Below are positions 52,011 to 60,557 of a DNA stretch of 64,000 nucleotides, in pieces. The DNA is taken from the NCBI RefSeq assembly GCF_011806425.1, contig NZ_JAATOV010000002.1, positions 186,001-250,000 of the forward strand, written 5' to 3'. Under the pieces are notes generated by a model, which was given only the letters and a program-made list of their open reading frames with translations, searched no databases and had not been told where the DNA came from. Origin of the DNA: Thalassospira lucentensis. Lineage in GTDB: Bacteria; Pseudomonadota; Alphaproteobacteria; Rhodospirillales; Thalassospiraceae. The number at the start of each line of letters is the position of its first letter. The first letter of the stretch is position 1. Made by a program: the position numbers and the translations under genes.

Positions 52011-53192
52011 TTGGCACGCCATCGCGATCAGATCCATTCGCCGGTTTCACAATCACCCCGCCAACCCAAATGCATCGCCATGGTCCAACTCCCCCCACCC
52101 ATACATGGGGCGGCGGCAATGAACCAGCATGCGGTGGATGCCCTTACGCGCTGCACGGACTTAACCGTACTTGAAATGCGCTTTGGCAAAGACCTCGGCA
52201 ACATTGCAAAATTCTCGCTGCGCAAAGTCGCCATCGCCATGTGGCTTTGGGTCAAACTGGCCCGCCACCTGCCGCGTGCCAACGTGCTTTACATTTGCTT
52301 TGCGCCCAGCGGCGCCGCATTTTACCGCGATTGTCTGTACGTGCTCACAGCAAAGCTGTTTGGCGTCCCGGCAATCTTGCATCTGCATGGGCGTGGCTTG
52401 GCAAAGCTGCGTCAAAACCGTCTTATTGCAAGCCTGCAACGTTTGGTTTTTGCCGGTCAAACCGCGATTGTACTGGGCGCGCGGTTGCTGCCCGAACTCG
52501 AAGGTCTCTCGTGTAACAAGCTCATTATCCCGAATGCGCTGCCCACCACCGCCTTTGCCGCGCAAACGATGGCAAAACGCCCCCTGCATCATCCCGTTCG
52601 GCTTCTTTATCTCTCCAACCTGTTTCGCGCCAAGGGCATCGAAACCCTGATCAAAGCAACCGCCGCCGTGATCAAGAATGGCATCGCTGTCACCCTCGAC
52701 ATTGCCGGGGCACCGGGCGACATAAGTGCACAAGAACTGCACTCCATGCTGAACGACCATGGCATTGCCGACATCGCGGCCTATCACGGCCCGGTCAATG
52801 CCGATCAGCGCATGGCCCTGTTTAACGCGGTCGATTTGTTTGTCTTTCCCAGCAATTACCCCAACGAAGCCCAGCCGCTTGTGGTGTTAGAAGCCATGGC
52901 CGCAGGCGTGCCAGTGATCGCCAGCAATATCGCCACCCTGCCAGAATTCGTCCGGGCTGGCGAAACCGGGTGGCTCTGCGAACCTAATGATCCAAATAGC
53001 TTGGCAAAGACGATCACCCAGGCGATCAACACTCCCGATCAAACAGACGCGATGGCCAAGGCCGCGCGCCAGATGTGCGAAACCGATTTCACCTTGGATC
53101 GTTTTACCCGCGACATTTACGACGTAATTGATAAAATCTGTAAAGACCAACCCGCGCCTGCCCATGCCCAGCAACAAGAACAAGACGGATAA
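52011..53192 (+). CDS. Glycosyltransferase family 4 protein (3)
   Basis: The protein of about 393 aa is a GT-B transferase: CIAMVQLPPPIHGAAAMNQ in the N-terminal half, and RLLYLSNLFRAKGIETLIKA and FPSNYPNEAQPLVVLEAMAAG (E-x7-E intact: EAQPLVVLE) in the donor half. Choice of start is difficult: the frame is open back into the GT2 gene, and a TTG at 52011 just after its stop keeps the first beta strand, whereas the first ATG (52080) would cut it. It closes the plus-strand EPS operon. Confidence 0.86.
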   Translation: MARHRDQIHSPVSQSPRQPKCIAMVQLPPPIHGAAAMNQHAVDALTRCTDLTVLEMRFGKDLGNIAKFSLRKVAIAMWLWVKLARHLPRANVLYICFAPSGAAFYRDCLYVLTAKLFGVPAILHLHGRGLAKLRQNRLIASLQRLVFAGQTAIVLGARLLPELEGLSCNKLIIPNALPTTAFAAQTMAKRPLHHPVRLLYLSNLFRAKGIETLIKATAAVIKNGIAVTLDIAGAPGDISAQELHSMLNDHGIADIAAYHGPVNADQRMALFNAVDLFVFPSNYPNEAQPLVVLEAMAAGVPVIASNIATLPEFVRAGETGWLCEPNDPNSLAKTITQAINTPDQTDAMAKAARQMCETDFTLDRFTRDIYDVIDKICKDQPAPAHAQQQEQDG

Positions 53193-53198
53193 CTTCCG

Positions 53199-53588
53199 AT
53201 GACCCGCGATGAGTTCAATGCGTTTTGCAAATCCCTGCCCCACACCAGCCATGTGGTGCAGTGGGGGGGTGCGGATGTGTGGAAGGTTGGCGGCACGGTG
53301 GATGGTAAAACCGTCACCAAGGTGTTTGCCATTGCCGGCTGGACCAAGACCGATACGCTTGGCATCACCTTTAAAACATCAGAAATCGGTTACGAGGTCT
53401 TAAAAGATCAACCCGGCCTGCGCCCCGCACCCTATCTGGCATCGCGGGGGATGAAATGGATTCAGCATTTTGACGAGCCGGGGCTTGATGATGATGACCT
53501 TAAAAGTCACATCGAAAGTTCGCACCGCATTGTTTCCAAAGGGCTAAGCAAGAAAATGCAGCGCGAACTTAATCTTCACCAAAAATGA
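53199..53588 (+). CDS. MmcQ/YjbR family protein
   Basis: The 129-aa protein has the MmcQ/YjbR core: TRDEFNAFCKSLPHTSHVVQWGG, a DVWKVGG strand, KVFAIAG and a C-terminal helix pair with SHRIVSKGL. The family is a DNA-binding-like fold of unknown function. It starts 6 bp after the last glycosyltransferase but is functionally unrelated; convergent with the nucleotide-sugar dehydrogenase gene. Confidence 0.88.
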   Translation: MTRDEFNAFCKSLPHTSHVVQWGGADVWKVGGTVDGKTVTKVFAIAGWTKTDTLGITFKTSEIGYEVLKDQPGLRPAPYLASRGMKWIQHFDEPGLDDDDLKSHIESSHRIVSKGLSKKMQRELNLHQK

Positions 53589-53611
53589 ATAATCAGGCCG
53601 ATTATATCGGT

Positions 53612-54901
53612 TTACAGACGCCAAAGGTCGATATCGGCCGGCACCGCATCACGCGGCAAAACCGCACGCACATCCGCAACAAAACCCTTGCCATCTTTTA
53701 GCAAGCTTTGCACCAGCGGCCAGCCCTTGGTGACGTATTCCTTGTGCGATACTGCCAGCACCAGCGCATCGGCTGGTTTCAGGTCATCGTCACCATGAAG
53801 TTTAAGACCGTCAAACTCATGCGCGACTTCGTCTGTATCCGCATGCAGGTCATGCACCTGAACCGTGATCCCGGCTTCTTCAAGCGAACGGATGATATCA
53901 ATCACACGCGTATTGCGGATATCAGGCACGTCTTCCTTAAAGGTCAGGCCAAGAACCGTCACGGTCGGGTTTTTGGTGGCCCCTTCGCGCAGCAAAGCAC
54001 GGATGACTTTATTGGCGACAACTTCGCCCATGCCATCATTCACCCGACGCCCGGCCAAAACCACCTGCGGGTAATAGCCAAGTTCTTCTGATTTGTGGGT
54101 CAGGTAATAGGGATCAACCCCAATGCAATGCCCGCCAACAAGACCCGGCGTGAATTTCAGGAAGTTCCATTTCGTCCCCGCCGCTTCAAGCACATCGCGG
54201 GTATCAATGCCGGCCCGGTCAAAGATCAGCGACAATTCATTCATCAGCGCAATGTTCAAATCACGCTGGGTATTTTCAATCACCTTGGCGGCCTCGGCGG
54301 CCTTAATGGTTGGCGCCTTGTGAATGCCGGCTGTGACAACGCTGCCATAAACATCGGCCACGATATCAAGGGTCGCCTTATCCTGGCCCGACACCACCTT
54401 GGTGATGGTAGTGAAACGGTGTTCGCGGTCGCCCGGATTAATGCGTTCGGGCGAATAACCAACCGTAAAATCAGTCCCGGCTTTCAAGCCAGAAAGTTCT
54501 TCAAGGATCGGTACGCATTCTTCTTCGGTGGCACCGGGATAGACCGTGCTTTCATAAACAACGATGTCGCCCTTTTTCAAAATGGCGCCAACGGTTTTCG
54601 ATGCCGAGCGAAGTGGGGAAAGATCCGGACGGTTGGAACTGTCAATCGGGGTTGGAACGGTGACGATATGGAAATCGGCCTTGGCCAAATCCTTGGGATC
54701 GTCACTGAGCAAGAGGTCAGCCGCCGCCAGTTCATGATCATCAACTTCGCCGGTTGCATCATGACCGGCTTTAAGCTGCGCAATGCGCGCGGTATTAATG
54801 TCAAAGGCAACGGTCCGCCCAATCGAGGTTCCAAAAGCCACCGCGACCGGCAACCCAACATACCCCAAACCAATAACAGAAATCTTGCGTCCGTGGCTCA
54901 T
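53612..54901 (-). CDS. Nucleotide-sugar 6-dehydrogenase (TviB/WbpA type)
   Basis: The 429-aa enzyme of the UDP-glucose/GDP-mannose dehydrogenase family has the Rossmann GLGYVGLPVA (11-20), the YESTVYPGATEEECVPIL segment and the catalytic cysteine in GGHCIGVDPYYLTHKS (about Cys259). The STVYPG and GYSPERINPGD motifs fit the branch acting on UDP-N-acetylhexosamines (TviB, Vi antigen; UDP-GlcNAc to UDP-GlcNAcA) more than Ugd. It performs a two-step NAD-dependent oxidation at C6. It probably supplies the acidic sugar for the adjacent polysaccharide locus. AAGGG precedes the ATG. Confidence 0.9.
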   Translation of the reverse strand: MSHGRKISVIGLGYVGLPVAVAFGTSIGRTVAFDINTARIAQLKAGHDATGEVDDHELAAADLLLSDDPKDLAKADFHIVTVPTPIDSSNRPDLSPLRSASKTVGAILKKGDIVVYESTVYPGATEEECVPILEELSGLKAGTDFTVGYSPERINPGDREHRFTTITKVVSGQDKATLDIVADVYGSVVTAGIHKAPTIKAAEAAKVIENTQRDLNIALMNELSLIFDRAGIDTRDVLEAAGTKWNFLKFTPGLVGGHCIGVDPYYLTHKSEELGYYPQVVLAGRRVNDGMGEVVANKVIRALLREGATKNPTVTVLGLTFKEDVPDIRNTRVIDIIRSLEEAGITVQVHDLHADTDEVAHEFDGLKLHGDDDLKPADALVLAVSHKEYVTKGWPLVQSLLKDGKGFVADVRAVLPRDAVPADIDLWRL

Positions 54902-55043
54902 TGCTCAACCCTTGAAATAAAGTTCATGCCAGACTTCTAGCCAGACCACCGGTAATCGTCAATAAAAGAGGATTACGCAACGGCGTCGGACAAACAAAAA
55001 ATATGTGCTAGGTTAAACGCCGTTTAGAATCAGCCGGTTATTC

Positions 55044-55985
55044 ATGCTTTCATTTCTGCCCCGTTTTCATCATCTGATTTTCTTGGCTGTTTTGGCCTTG
55101 GGCACAGCCCTGATCGCCGCGACCAGCACCAATCAAGCCCGCGCGGATCAGGCGTCGGACCGCTCTGAGCTATCAAAGGCATCAGAGGCGCTTGATACAT
55201 CAGAGGCACCGGTTACATCAGGGACAACCACCCCATCCAAACCCACCATCAAAATCGTGCTGCCCTATATCCCGCTGATGGCCGAAAGCCCCGATCGCGG
55301 CATTTTCATCGACTTGTATCAGGAACTCGCCACGCGCATTGACCGGGACATTGTGATTGATGTCGTCCCGCCGCGCCGTGCTGCGCAGGCCTTTGCCGAT
55401 GGGGACTATGACGCGTTTGGCACTTTCCCGTCGCTCAGCGCGCTTCCGGTTTCCATCACATCCGCACCGTTTTACGTGCGGGAAAACCTGATTTTCTATA
55501 ATCGCGACCAGTTTGAAGGCCGTATCATTCAAGGCCTAAGTGATCTGGCCGGGCATCAAGTTGGTCTTTCGCCCTATCCCTATCCGCCTGCGATCACCCA
55601 AATGAAGGGTGTCCATTTTGAACGTGTGCCAAGCGATCAGTCGCTGTTAAATATGCTGGGCACCAAACGGCTTGATGCCGCGATTATTGAGCGTTTTTCG
55701 GGCTTTTATTTGCGCGATCAACTGGGCCTTACCGACGCGATTGATGTCGCCGAGGATGCGGCCACCACCGAAAATATATTCGCCCTGTTTCAGGCGGACC
55801 GCGCCGGGATTGAAAACCAAAAGGTCTTTAATCTCGCGATCTATGACATGCTGTGCGACGGCACATTGGCCGATATTTTTGGCCGGCGTGATGTGTTGCC
55901 CGATACCGACCTTGTCGAACGCGATATCCCGGCGGAAAACCTGCGCAAAGGTTGCGTCCCAGAAGGCAGCAGCAAAACCCGATAA
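55044..55985 (+). CDS. Periplasmic solute-binding protein (family 3-like)
   Basis: The 313-aa protein has a signal peptide (LIFLAVLALGTALIAA, probable cleavage near ARA) and then a low-complexity linker with three 6-residue repeats (ASEALD-TSEAPV-TSGTTT) encoded by 18-bp units. The remaining part is a type II periplasmic-binding fold (IKIVLPYIPLMAES; GIFIDLYQELATRI; RAAQAFADGDYDAFGTFP; RLDAAIIERFSGFYL). No ABC transporter or kinase gene adjoins, so it is an orphan binding protein. The ligand is unknown. Confidence 0.82.
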   Translation: MLSFLPRFHHLIFLAVLALGTALIAATSTNQARADQASDRSELSKASEALDTSEAPVTSGTTTPSKPTIKIVLPYIPLMAESPDRGIFIDLYQELATRIDRDIVIDVVPPRRAAQAFADGDYDAFGTFPSLSALPVSITSAPFYVRENLIFYNRDQFEGRIIQGLSDLAGHQVGLSPYPYPPAITQMKGVHFERVPSDQSLLNMLGTKRLDAAIIERFSGFYLRDQLGLTDAIDVAEDAATTENIFALFQADRAGIENQKVFNLAIYDMLCDGTLADIFGRRDVLPDTDLVERDIPAENLRKGCVPEGSSKTR

Positions 55986-56022
55986 AACAAAAAAACAGGG
56001 CGCGTCATGATAACGCGCCCTG
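55984..56022 (-). terminator. Minus-strand terminator for leuS
   Basis: Read on the minus strand, CAGGGCGCGT pairs with ACGCGCCCTG (plus arms 55996-56005 and 56013-56022) and is followed by a T-rich tail (plus A-rich 55984-55995). It lies 27 bp past the leuS stop. Confidence 0.87.
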
Positions 56023-56049
56023 CCTGATTGTGTCCGTGGGATAAAGGGC

Positions 56050-59000
56050 TTAGCCCTTCACCACGATATTAAGCAATTTCGGGGTCGGCTTGGCGATGTA
56101 AATCACCTTGACGATTTCCTTGCCCTCAAGATGGCGGGCAATGTTTTCATCCGATTTTGCCAGCGCCTCAACCGTTGCCTGATCCGCGCCAGCGGCGACC
56201 ATCACCGATGCACGCTTTTTGCCATTGATCTGAACCGGCACTTCGAATTCATCATCCTTGGCTTTTTCGGCATCAAATTCCGGCCAATCGAACTTAATCA
56301 CCGATTTCTTGGCCCCGAATTCATCCGCAGCCATGCGGCTCATGAGCTCTTCACCCAGATGCGGTGCAAACGGTGCAACCATCAAAGCCAACGCCTTGGC
56401 ATGATCGTCATGCACGGCGTTTTGTTTGGTCAGGGCATTGGTCAGTTCGATCAAGGCGGCAATCGCGGTGTTATGGCGAAGCTCGGCCACGTCCTTGGTC
56501 ACCTTGGCGATGGTTTTATGCAAAAGCGTTTCGATTTTGCCATCCACCGCATCGGTGCGTTCCATCTGGGTGGTTACTTTCCAGACGTTGGACAGGAACC
56601 GCATCATGCCGATAATCGCATCGGACTGCCACGGTTTGGAGCTATCAAGCGGCCCCATATACATTTCATAGGTCCGGAAGGTATCGATCGTGTATTGATC
56701 GCAGATTTCTTCGGGCGGAATGCCGTTTTTATAGCGCTTGCCCATCTTGCCCGGAACGGTAATCAGGGCTTCGTTGGTTTTGGCGTTAAACGGCTGCTTT
56801 TTGCCATCGACATCGCGCATTTCAACGTCGTGAATATCAACGTAAACACCACGCGTATCGGTATAGGCATCGGCGGTAATCATGCCCTGATTAAACAGCT
56901 TCTGGAACGGTTCAGGCGTTCCCACATGGCCAAGGTCAAACAGGACCTTATGCCAGAAACGCGAATAAAGCAGGTGAAGCACTGCGTGTTCCGCACCGCC
57001 AACATAAAGATCAACCGCACCCGGTTTCGGATTGCCCTGATCATCGGTGGTATTCGCCCAATAAGCAGCGGCTTCATCAGATGCAAAGGCCTGATCGTTA
57101 TTGGCATCGAAATACCGCAGGTAATACCAGCACGACCCGGCCCAGTTTGGCATCGAGTTGGCGTCGCGTTTAAACGCGCGCACTTCATAATCCTTGCCAT
57201 CATGGGCATAGGTGGTGCCCACGGCTGCATCAACCGGCAGAACCGATCCATCGGAAAGCACAATCCCGGTGACTTCCATCCATTCCTTGGCCCGGGCAAG
57301 GGGCGGTTCTGGTTCGGAATTCGGGTCTTCGTTTGATTGCGGTTTGAAATCGGTCATTTCCGGCAAGACAACCGGCAAGGCGGCCTCGGCCACGCCGTGC
57401 ACCTGACCGGTTTCCTGATCGAACAGAACCGGGAACGGTTCGCCCCAGTAACGCTGACGCGAGAACAGCCAATCGCGCAATTTATACTGCACACGGCCCC
57501 GGCCAATGTTTTTGGCTTCCATCCATTCAATGATAGCGGCCTTGGCATCGGCGGTCGAAAGACCGTTCAAAGATACCTCGTCATTGGCGGAATTCATTGT
57601 ATCGCCGGTATCGGTCTGGGCGACCTTAAAGCTGCCCGGTGTCGTTTCATAAAGCGACAACAACGCCGCATCTTCAAGATCATCCGATCCCGCCGGGGCA
57701 TTGGCGCGCAACCACGCATCGGTTGGGCAGGTGGTTGCCTTGATTGGCAGATCAAATTTCTGGGCAAATTCAAAGTCGCGCTGATCGCCAGCCGGAACCG
57801 CCATGATCGCGCCGGTGCCATAGCCCATCAAAACGTAATCGGCAATCCAGACCGGAACGTCTTCGCCGGTTACCGGATTGGTGGCATAGGCACCGGTAAA
57901 CACACCGGTTTTTTCGCGGTTGGCTTCGTCCTTGGAGGATACCGGACCGGCCAGTTTGACTTGTTCACGGTATGCAGCGACCGCATCGGCGGCGTCCGCC
58001 GTTGTCAAATGATCCACCAGCGGATGTTCCGGGGCCAAGACCATATAGGTCGCGCCAAAAATGGTATCCGGGCGAGTGGTATAGACCGCGATTTTGTCTT
58101 CGATGCCATCGGTGCGGGTGACCGGGAAGTTAACGCGTGCGCCAACCGAACGGCCAATCCAGCCCTTTTGCATTTCAACAACGCCGTTGGGCCAATCAAG
58201 TCCTTCAAGGTCGGCAACCAGACGGTCGGCATAATCGGTAATGCGCAACATCCACTGTTTGAGCGGGCGTTTATAAACCGGGTAATCACCGCGTTCGGAT
58301 TTGCCTTCGTTGGTGACTTCTTCGTTCGACAAAACCGTGCCCAGCATCGGGCACCAGTTGACCGGCACTTCATCGACATAGGCCAAACGCCCACGATCAA
58401 TCGCGCGATCAATTTCCTTGCCTTGGGCTTTGGTTCCTTCGCCAATCACGGATTTTGACTGCGGCACACCATCTTCATCAAGCAACCATTCACCACTTTC
58501 CAAAAGCGGGCGCAGCTCGGCAATTGGGCGGGCACGGCCGACAATGGTCTGGCCTTGCGGGCCTTTCCATTCCATCGCCGGGTCATAGAAGCTGTTAAAC
58601 AGCTGCAGGAAGATCCACTGCGTCCATTTGTAATAATCAACATCGGTCGAGGCAAAACGACGGTGCGGATCATGGCCAAGGCCGATCACCTGCAACTGGC
58701 GCAGCATGTTTTCGATGTTGGCTTCGGTGGTGATGCGTGGGTGCTGACCGGTTTGAATGGCGAACTGTTCGGCGGGCAGACCAAAGGCATCAAAGCCCAT
58801 GGAATGGAGCACATTATAGCCGCGCATGCGCTCGAACCGTGCTTTCACGTCGGTCGCGATATAGCCCAGCGGATGGCCGATATGCAGGCCCACCCCGCTT
58901 GGATACGGGAACATATCAAGGATGACGCTTTTCTTTTTGGACGCGTCAAAATCGGCATCGCCGGGATTTGGCGTGCGATAGGTATCGTTTTCACGCCAAT

Positions 59001-59058
59001 ATTGCTGCCAACGCTTTTCGAATTCCCGCGCACTTTCCTGATAGTTCGCCACGCTCAA
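56050..59058 (-). CDS. leuS: Leucyl-tRNA synthetase, long and atypical
   Basis: The 1002-aa class I synthetase has an exact HIGH motif (LHIGHPLGY, 59-62) and a complete-looking CP1 editing domain (TTRPDTIFGATYMVLAPEHPL). The second signature is KMGKR (about 771-775) where most bacterial LeuRS have KMSKS. The length is about 130 aa above the usual alphaproteobacterial enzyme. Segments such as AIQTGQHPRITTEANIENM, STDVDYYKWTQWIFLQLFN and YEMYMGPLDSSKPW match, from memory, the long actinobacterial/planctomycete type, suggesting acquisition by transfer. The start is a TTG at 59058 with AGGAG four bases before, or a GTG at 59052 with better spacing. Whether the genome has a second leuS cannot be seen here. 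Confidence 0.93.
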   Translation of the reverse strand: MSVANYQESAREFEKRWQQYWRENDTYRTPNPGDADFDASKKKSVILDMFPYPSGVGLHIGHPLGYIATDVKARFERMRGYNVLHSMGFDAFGLPAEQFAIQTGQHPRITTEANIENMLRQLQVIGLGHDPHRRFASTDVDYYKWTQWIFLQLFNSFYDPAMEWKGPQGQTIVGRARPIAELRPLLESGEWLLDEDGVPQSKSVIGEGTKAQGKEIDRAIDRGRLAYVDEVPVNWCPMLGTVLSNEEVTNEGKSERGDYPVYKRPLKQWMLRITDYADRLVADLEGLDWPNGVVEMQKGWIGRSVGARVNFPVTRTDGIEDKIAVYTTRPDTIFGATYMVLAPEHPLVDHLTTADAADAVAAYREQVKLAGPVSSKDEANREKTGVFTGAYATNPVTGEDVPVWIADYVLMGYGTGAIMAVPAGDQRDFEFAQKFDLPIKATTCPTDAWLRANAPAGSDDLEDAALLSLYETTPGSFKVAQTDTGDTMNSANDEVSLNGLSTADAKAAIIEWMEAKNIGRGRVQYKLRDWLFSRQRYWGEPFPVLFDQETGQVHGVAEAALPVVLPEMTDFKPQSNEDPNSEPEPPLARAKEWMEVTGIVLSDGSVLPVDAAVGTTYAHDGKDYEVRAFKRDANSMPNWAGSCWYYLRYFDANNDQAFASDEAAAYWANTTDDQGNPKPGAVDLYVGGAEHAVLHLLYSRFWHKVLFDLGHVGTPEPFQKLFNQGMITADAYTDTRGVYVDIHDVEMRDVDGKKQPFNAKTNEALITVPGKMGKRYKNGIPPEEICDQYTIDTFRTYEMYMGPLDSSKPWQSDAIIGMMRFLSNVWKVTTQMERTDAVDGKIETLLHKTIAKVTKDVAELRHNTAIAALIELTNALTKQNAVHDDHAKALALMVAPFAPHLGEELMSRMAADEFGAKKSVIKFDWPEFDAEKAKDDEFEVPVQINGKKRASVMVAAGADQATVEALAKSDENIARHLEGKEIVKVIYIAKPTPKLLNIVVKG

Positions 59059-59602
59059 TCAACTCCTGCCTATCGGGGCCCGTTTGTTGGCCTGGGGCGC
59101 GAACATCAAAGCGCGCCTGCCATGCCAAATTGGGTTACATATAATACTGAACCTGTGTTCATAAGCGGGCTTTGGCCGCTGTGCAACATCAGATCACATG
59201 AAACAGGCGCAAATACGCACGTTTTTCCGACCCGACCCCATACAATATCGCCCAGCCCACGCAGGCGGGCATCTTTGGTTGGGAAACATGCCGCGTTAAG
59301 TTTCCCGCCTGCGTAGGAAGGGCGATTTTTAACGCATCTTTGGTCGCCACTCCATCCCGATACACATGCCAACCTCTACCGCAAACGCAGGGCGGCTTTG
59401 CGTGGTGAACACCGGTAAATTTGGTGCCAGCACTGGATTTTTACGCCCATCCATGCCATATTAGAGGTTGTTATTTGCCAACCAGTTGATTGCGCACATG
59501 TTTGTGGCGCGCGATTGGGTGGATGGCGCTTAACACCGCACGAATACCGCACGTGCCATGTACAGGCACAGATTTTAAAGTTTCCGTCCAGGGAGGACGA
59601 CT
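59059..59602. other. 544-bp intergenic region between leuS and the DUF5610 gene
   Basis: This is the largest gap in the right half. It holds the two palindromic repeat units at 59251-59320 and otherwise no convincing gene. A 88-codon minus frame across the repeat (59106-59372) is probably spurious, arising from the repeat itself. Promoters for leuS and the DUF5610 gene must lie here. Confidence 0.5.
59251..59320. repeat. Dispersed palindromic repeat pair (CCCGCCTGCG type)
   Basis: ACGCAGGCGGG (59259-59269) and CCCGCCTGCGT (59304-59314) are exact inverted copies. Each sits in its own small palindrome: GCCC...GGGC on the left and TTCCCGCCTGCGTAGGAA on the right. The TTCCCGCCTGCG...GGAA form resembles repeated intergenic elements (dRS3-like, REP-like) known from several proteobacteria. 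Other copies cannot be checked within this window. Confidence 0.6.
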
Positions 59603-60301
59603 ATGGATATTACCATTGGTGGCCTGACGTCCCAGCAACCCGGCCAACAACTTGGTCAACAGTCCGGCATCGGGTCAAGCACGGCCCTTCGTTCGGCTGC
59701 AAGCTATTTGCCGAGCCAAAATGGCACGGATGCCAACAGCGCATCGGCCTTTGCGGCGGCGACGTCCATTTCCCTGTCTTCCCAATCGACCAACATGTTG
59801 TCGGCCGATAAAATCGTCTCGGCGATTAACGAAAGCCTGTCTTCGACCGGCATTTCCATTCAGGGCGTTGATCCAAGCGATTACACCCCCGAAGCCGTGG
59901 CCGATCGTATTCTGGCCCGTGTTGGCGATTTGATTGCATCCAATGCAAGTTCAGAAGCCGAAGCACGCGACATTTTCGACAAAGCCAGCGAAGGCATTCA
60001 GCGCGGTCTTGATGATGCGCGCGAATTCCTCGAAGGGCTCGGTGCGCTGAACGAGGAAATCAACGGCAACATTTCCGAGACGGAAAACCGCCTGAATGAA
60101 GGCCTGCAAAGCATGGAGCAGCGCCTGACCGAGCTGTTTAACAGCAGCGCGTCAGAAGAAGCTGCCGAGGCGGCAACGCCGGAACGTGATGAGCAGGTTC
60201 TCCAGTCGCAGGTCACCCAGACCGCACAGGCCAGCCAAGCCTATGCCGAGTCCGGCACCAGTGCCCAGCGCAATGCGCCACGGTACGGGACGAACGGGTA
60301 G
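59603..60301 (+). CDS. DUF5610-like protein
   Basis: The 232-aa protein has a Gln/Ser-rich N-terminal stretch, a central helical domain with DYTPEAVADRILARVGDLIASNASSE (the DUF5610 pattern) and a long acidic coiled coil. It ends in an Ala/Gln-rich tail. Function is unknown; similar proteins sit near flagellar or surface genes in some gammaproteobacteria, but nothing like that is nearby. There is no signal peptide. GGGAGGA is a strong ribosome site, and a terminator closes this single-gene unit. Confidence 0.8.
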   Translation: MDITIGGLTSQQPGQQLGQQSGIGSSTALRSAASYLPSQNGTDANSASAFAAATSISLSSQSTNMLSADKIVSAINESLSSTGISIQGVDPSDYTPEAVADRILARVGDLIASNASSEAEARDIFDKASEGIQRGLDDAREFLEGLGALNEEINGNISETENRLNEGLQSMEQRLTELFNSSASEEAAEAATPERDEQVLQSQVTQTAQASQAYAESGTSAQRNAPRYGTNG

Positions 60302-60343
60302 TACTCACGCTCAGAGCACATATCCTTCCTTTGTTTTTGAAAG

Positions 60344-60377
60344 AAGTCCGGTGGAAAAATCCACCGGGCTTTTTTTC
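60344..60377 (+). terminator. Rho-independent terminator after the DUF5610 gene
   Basis: GTCCGGTGG (60346-60354) pairs with CCACCGGGC (60361-60369), followed by seven T. Confidence 0.88.
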
Positions 60378-60557
60378 TGCTCAATAAAATTCAAATCGCG
60401 AGATGAATTTGTAAATCCAACTTATTCTGCTGCGTTTTGAGCATCGCCTTCTTCATCGTTCCGCTGCGATGAAAAAAGCGGATCGGTTGGCGGGGGCAGC
60501 TTGTGAAAACGCAAATATCGCAATCTTTGTGCTGATGACTGCCGTGTCAAAGCCTAC

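Noticed and set aside
53594..53612. CCGAT-TAT-ATCGG hairpin between convergent genes
   Set aside because: A 5-bp stem with a 3-nt loop is too weak to call a terminator.
56050..59058. Idea that leuS is a pseudogene because of the altered KMSKS motif
   Set aside because: The frame is intact over 1002 codons, has HIGH, editing and tRNA-binding regions, a ribosome site and a terminator; motif variants are known in long-type LeuRS.
59106..59372. 88-codon minus frame across the intergenic repeat
   Set aside because: It is explained by translation through the palindromic repeat and has no ribosome site; similar spurious frames occur over such repeats in other genomes.
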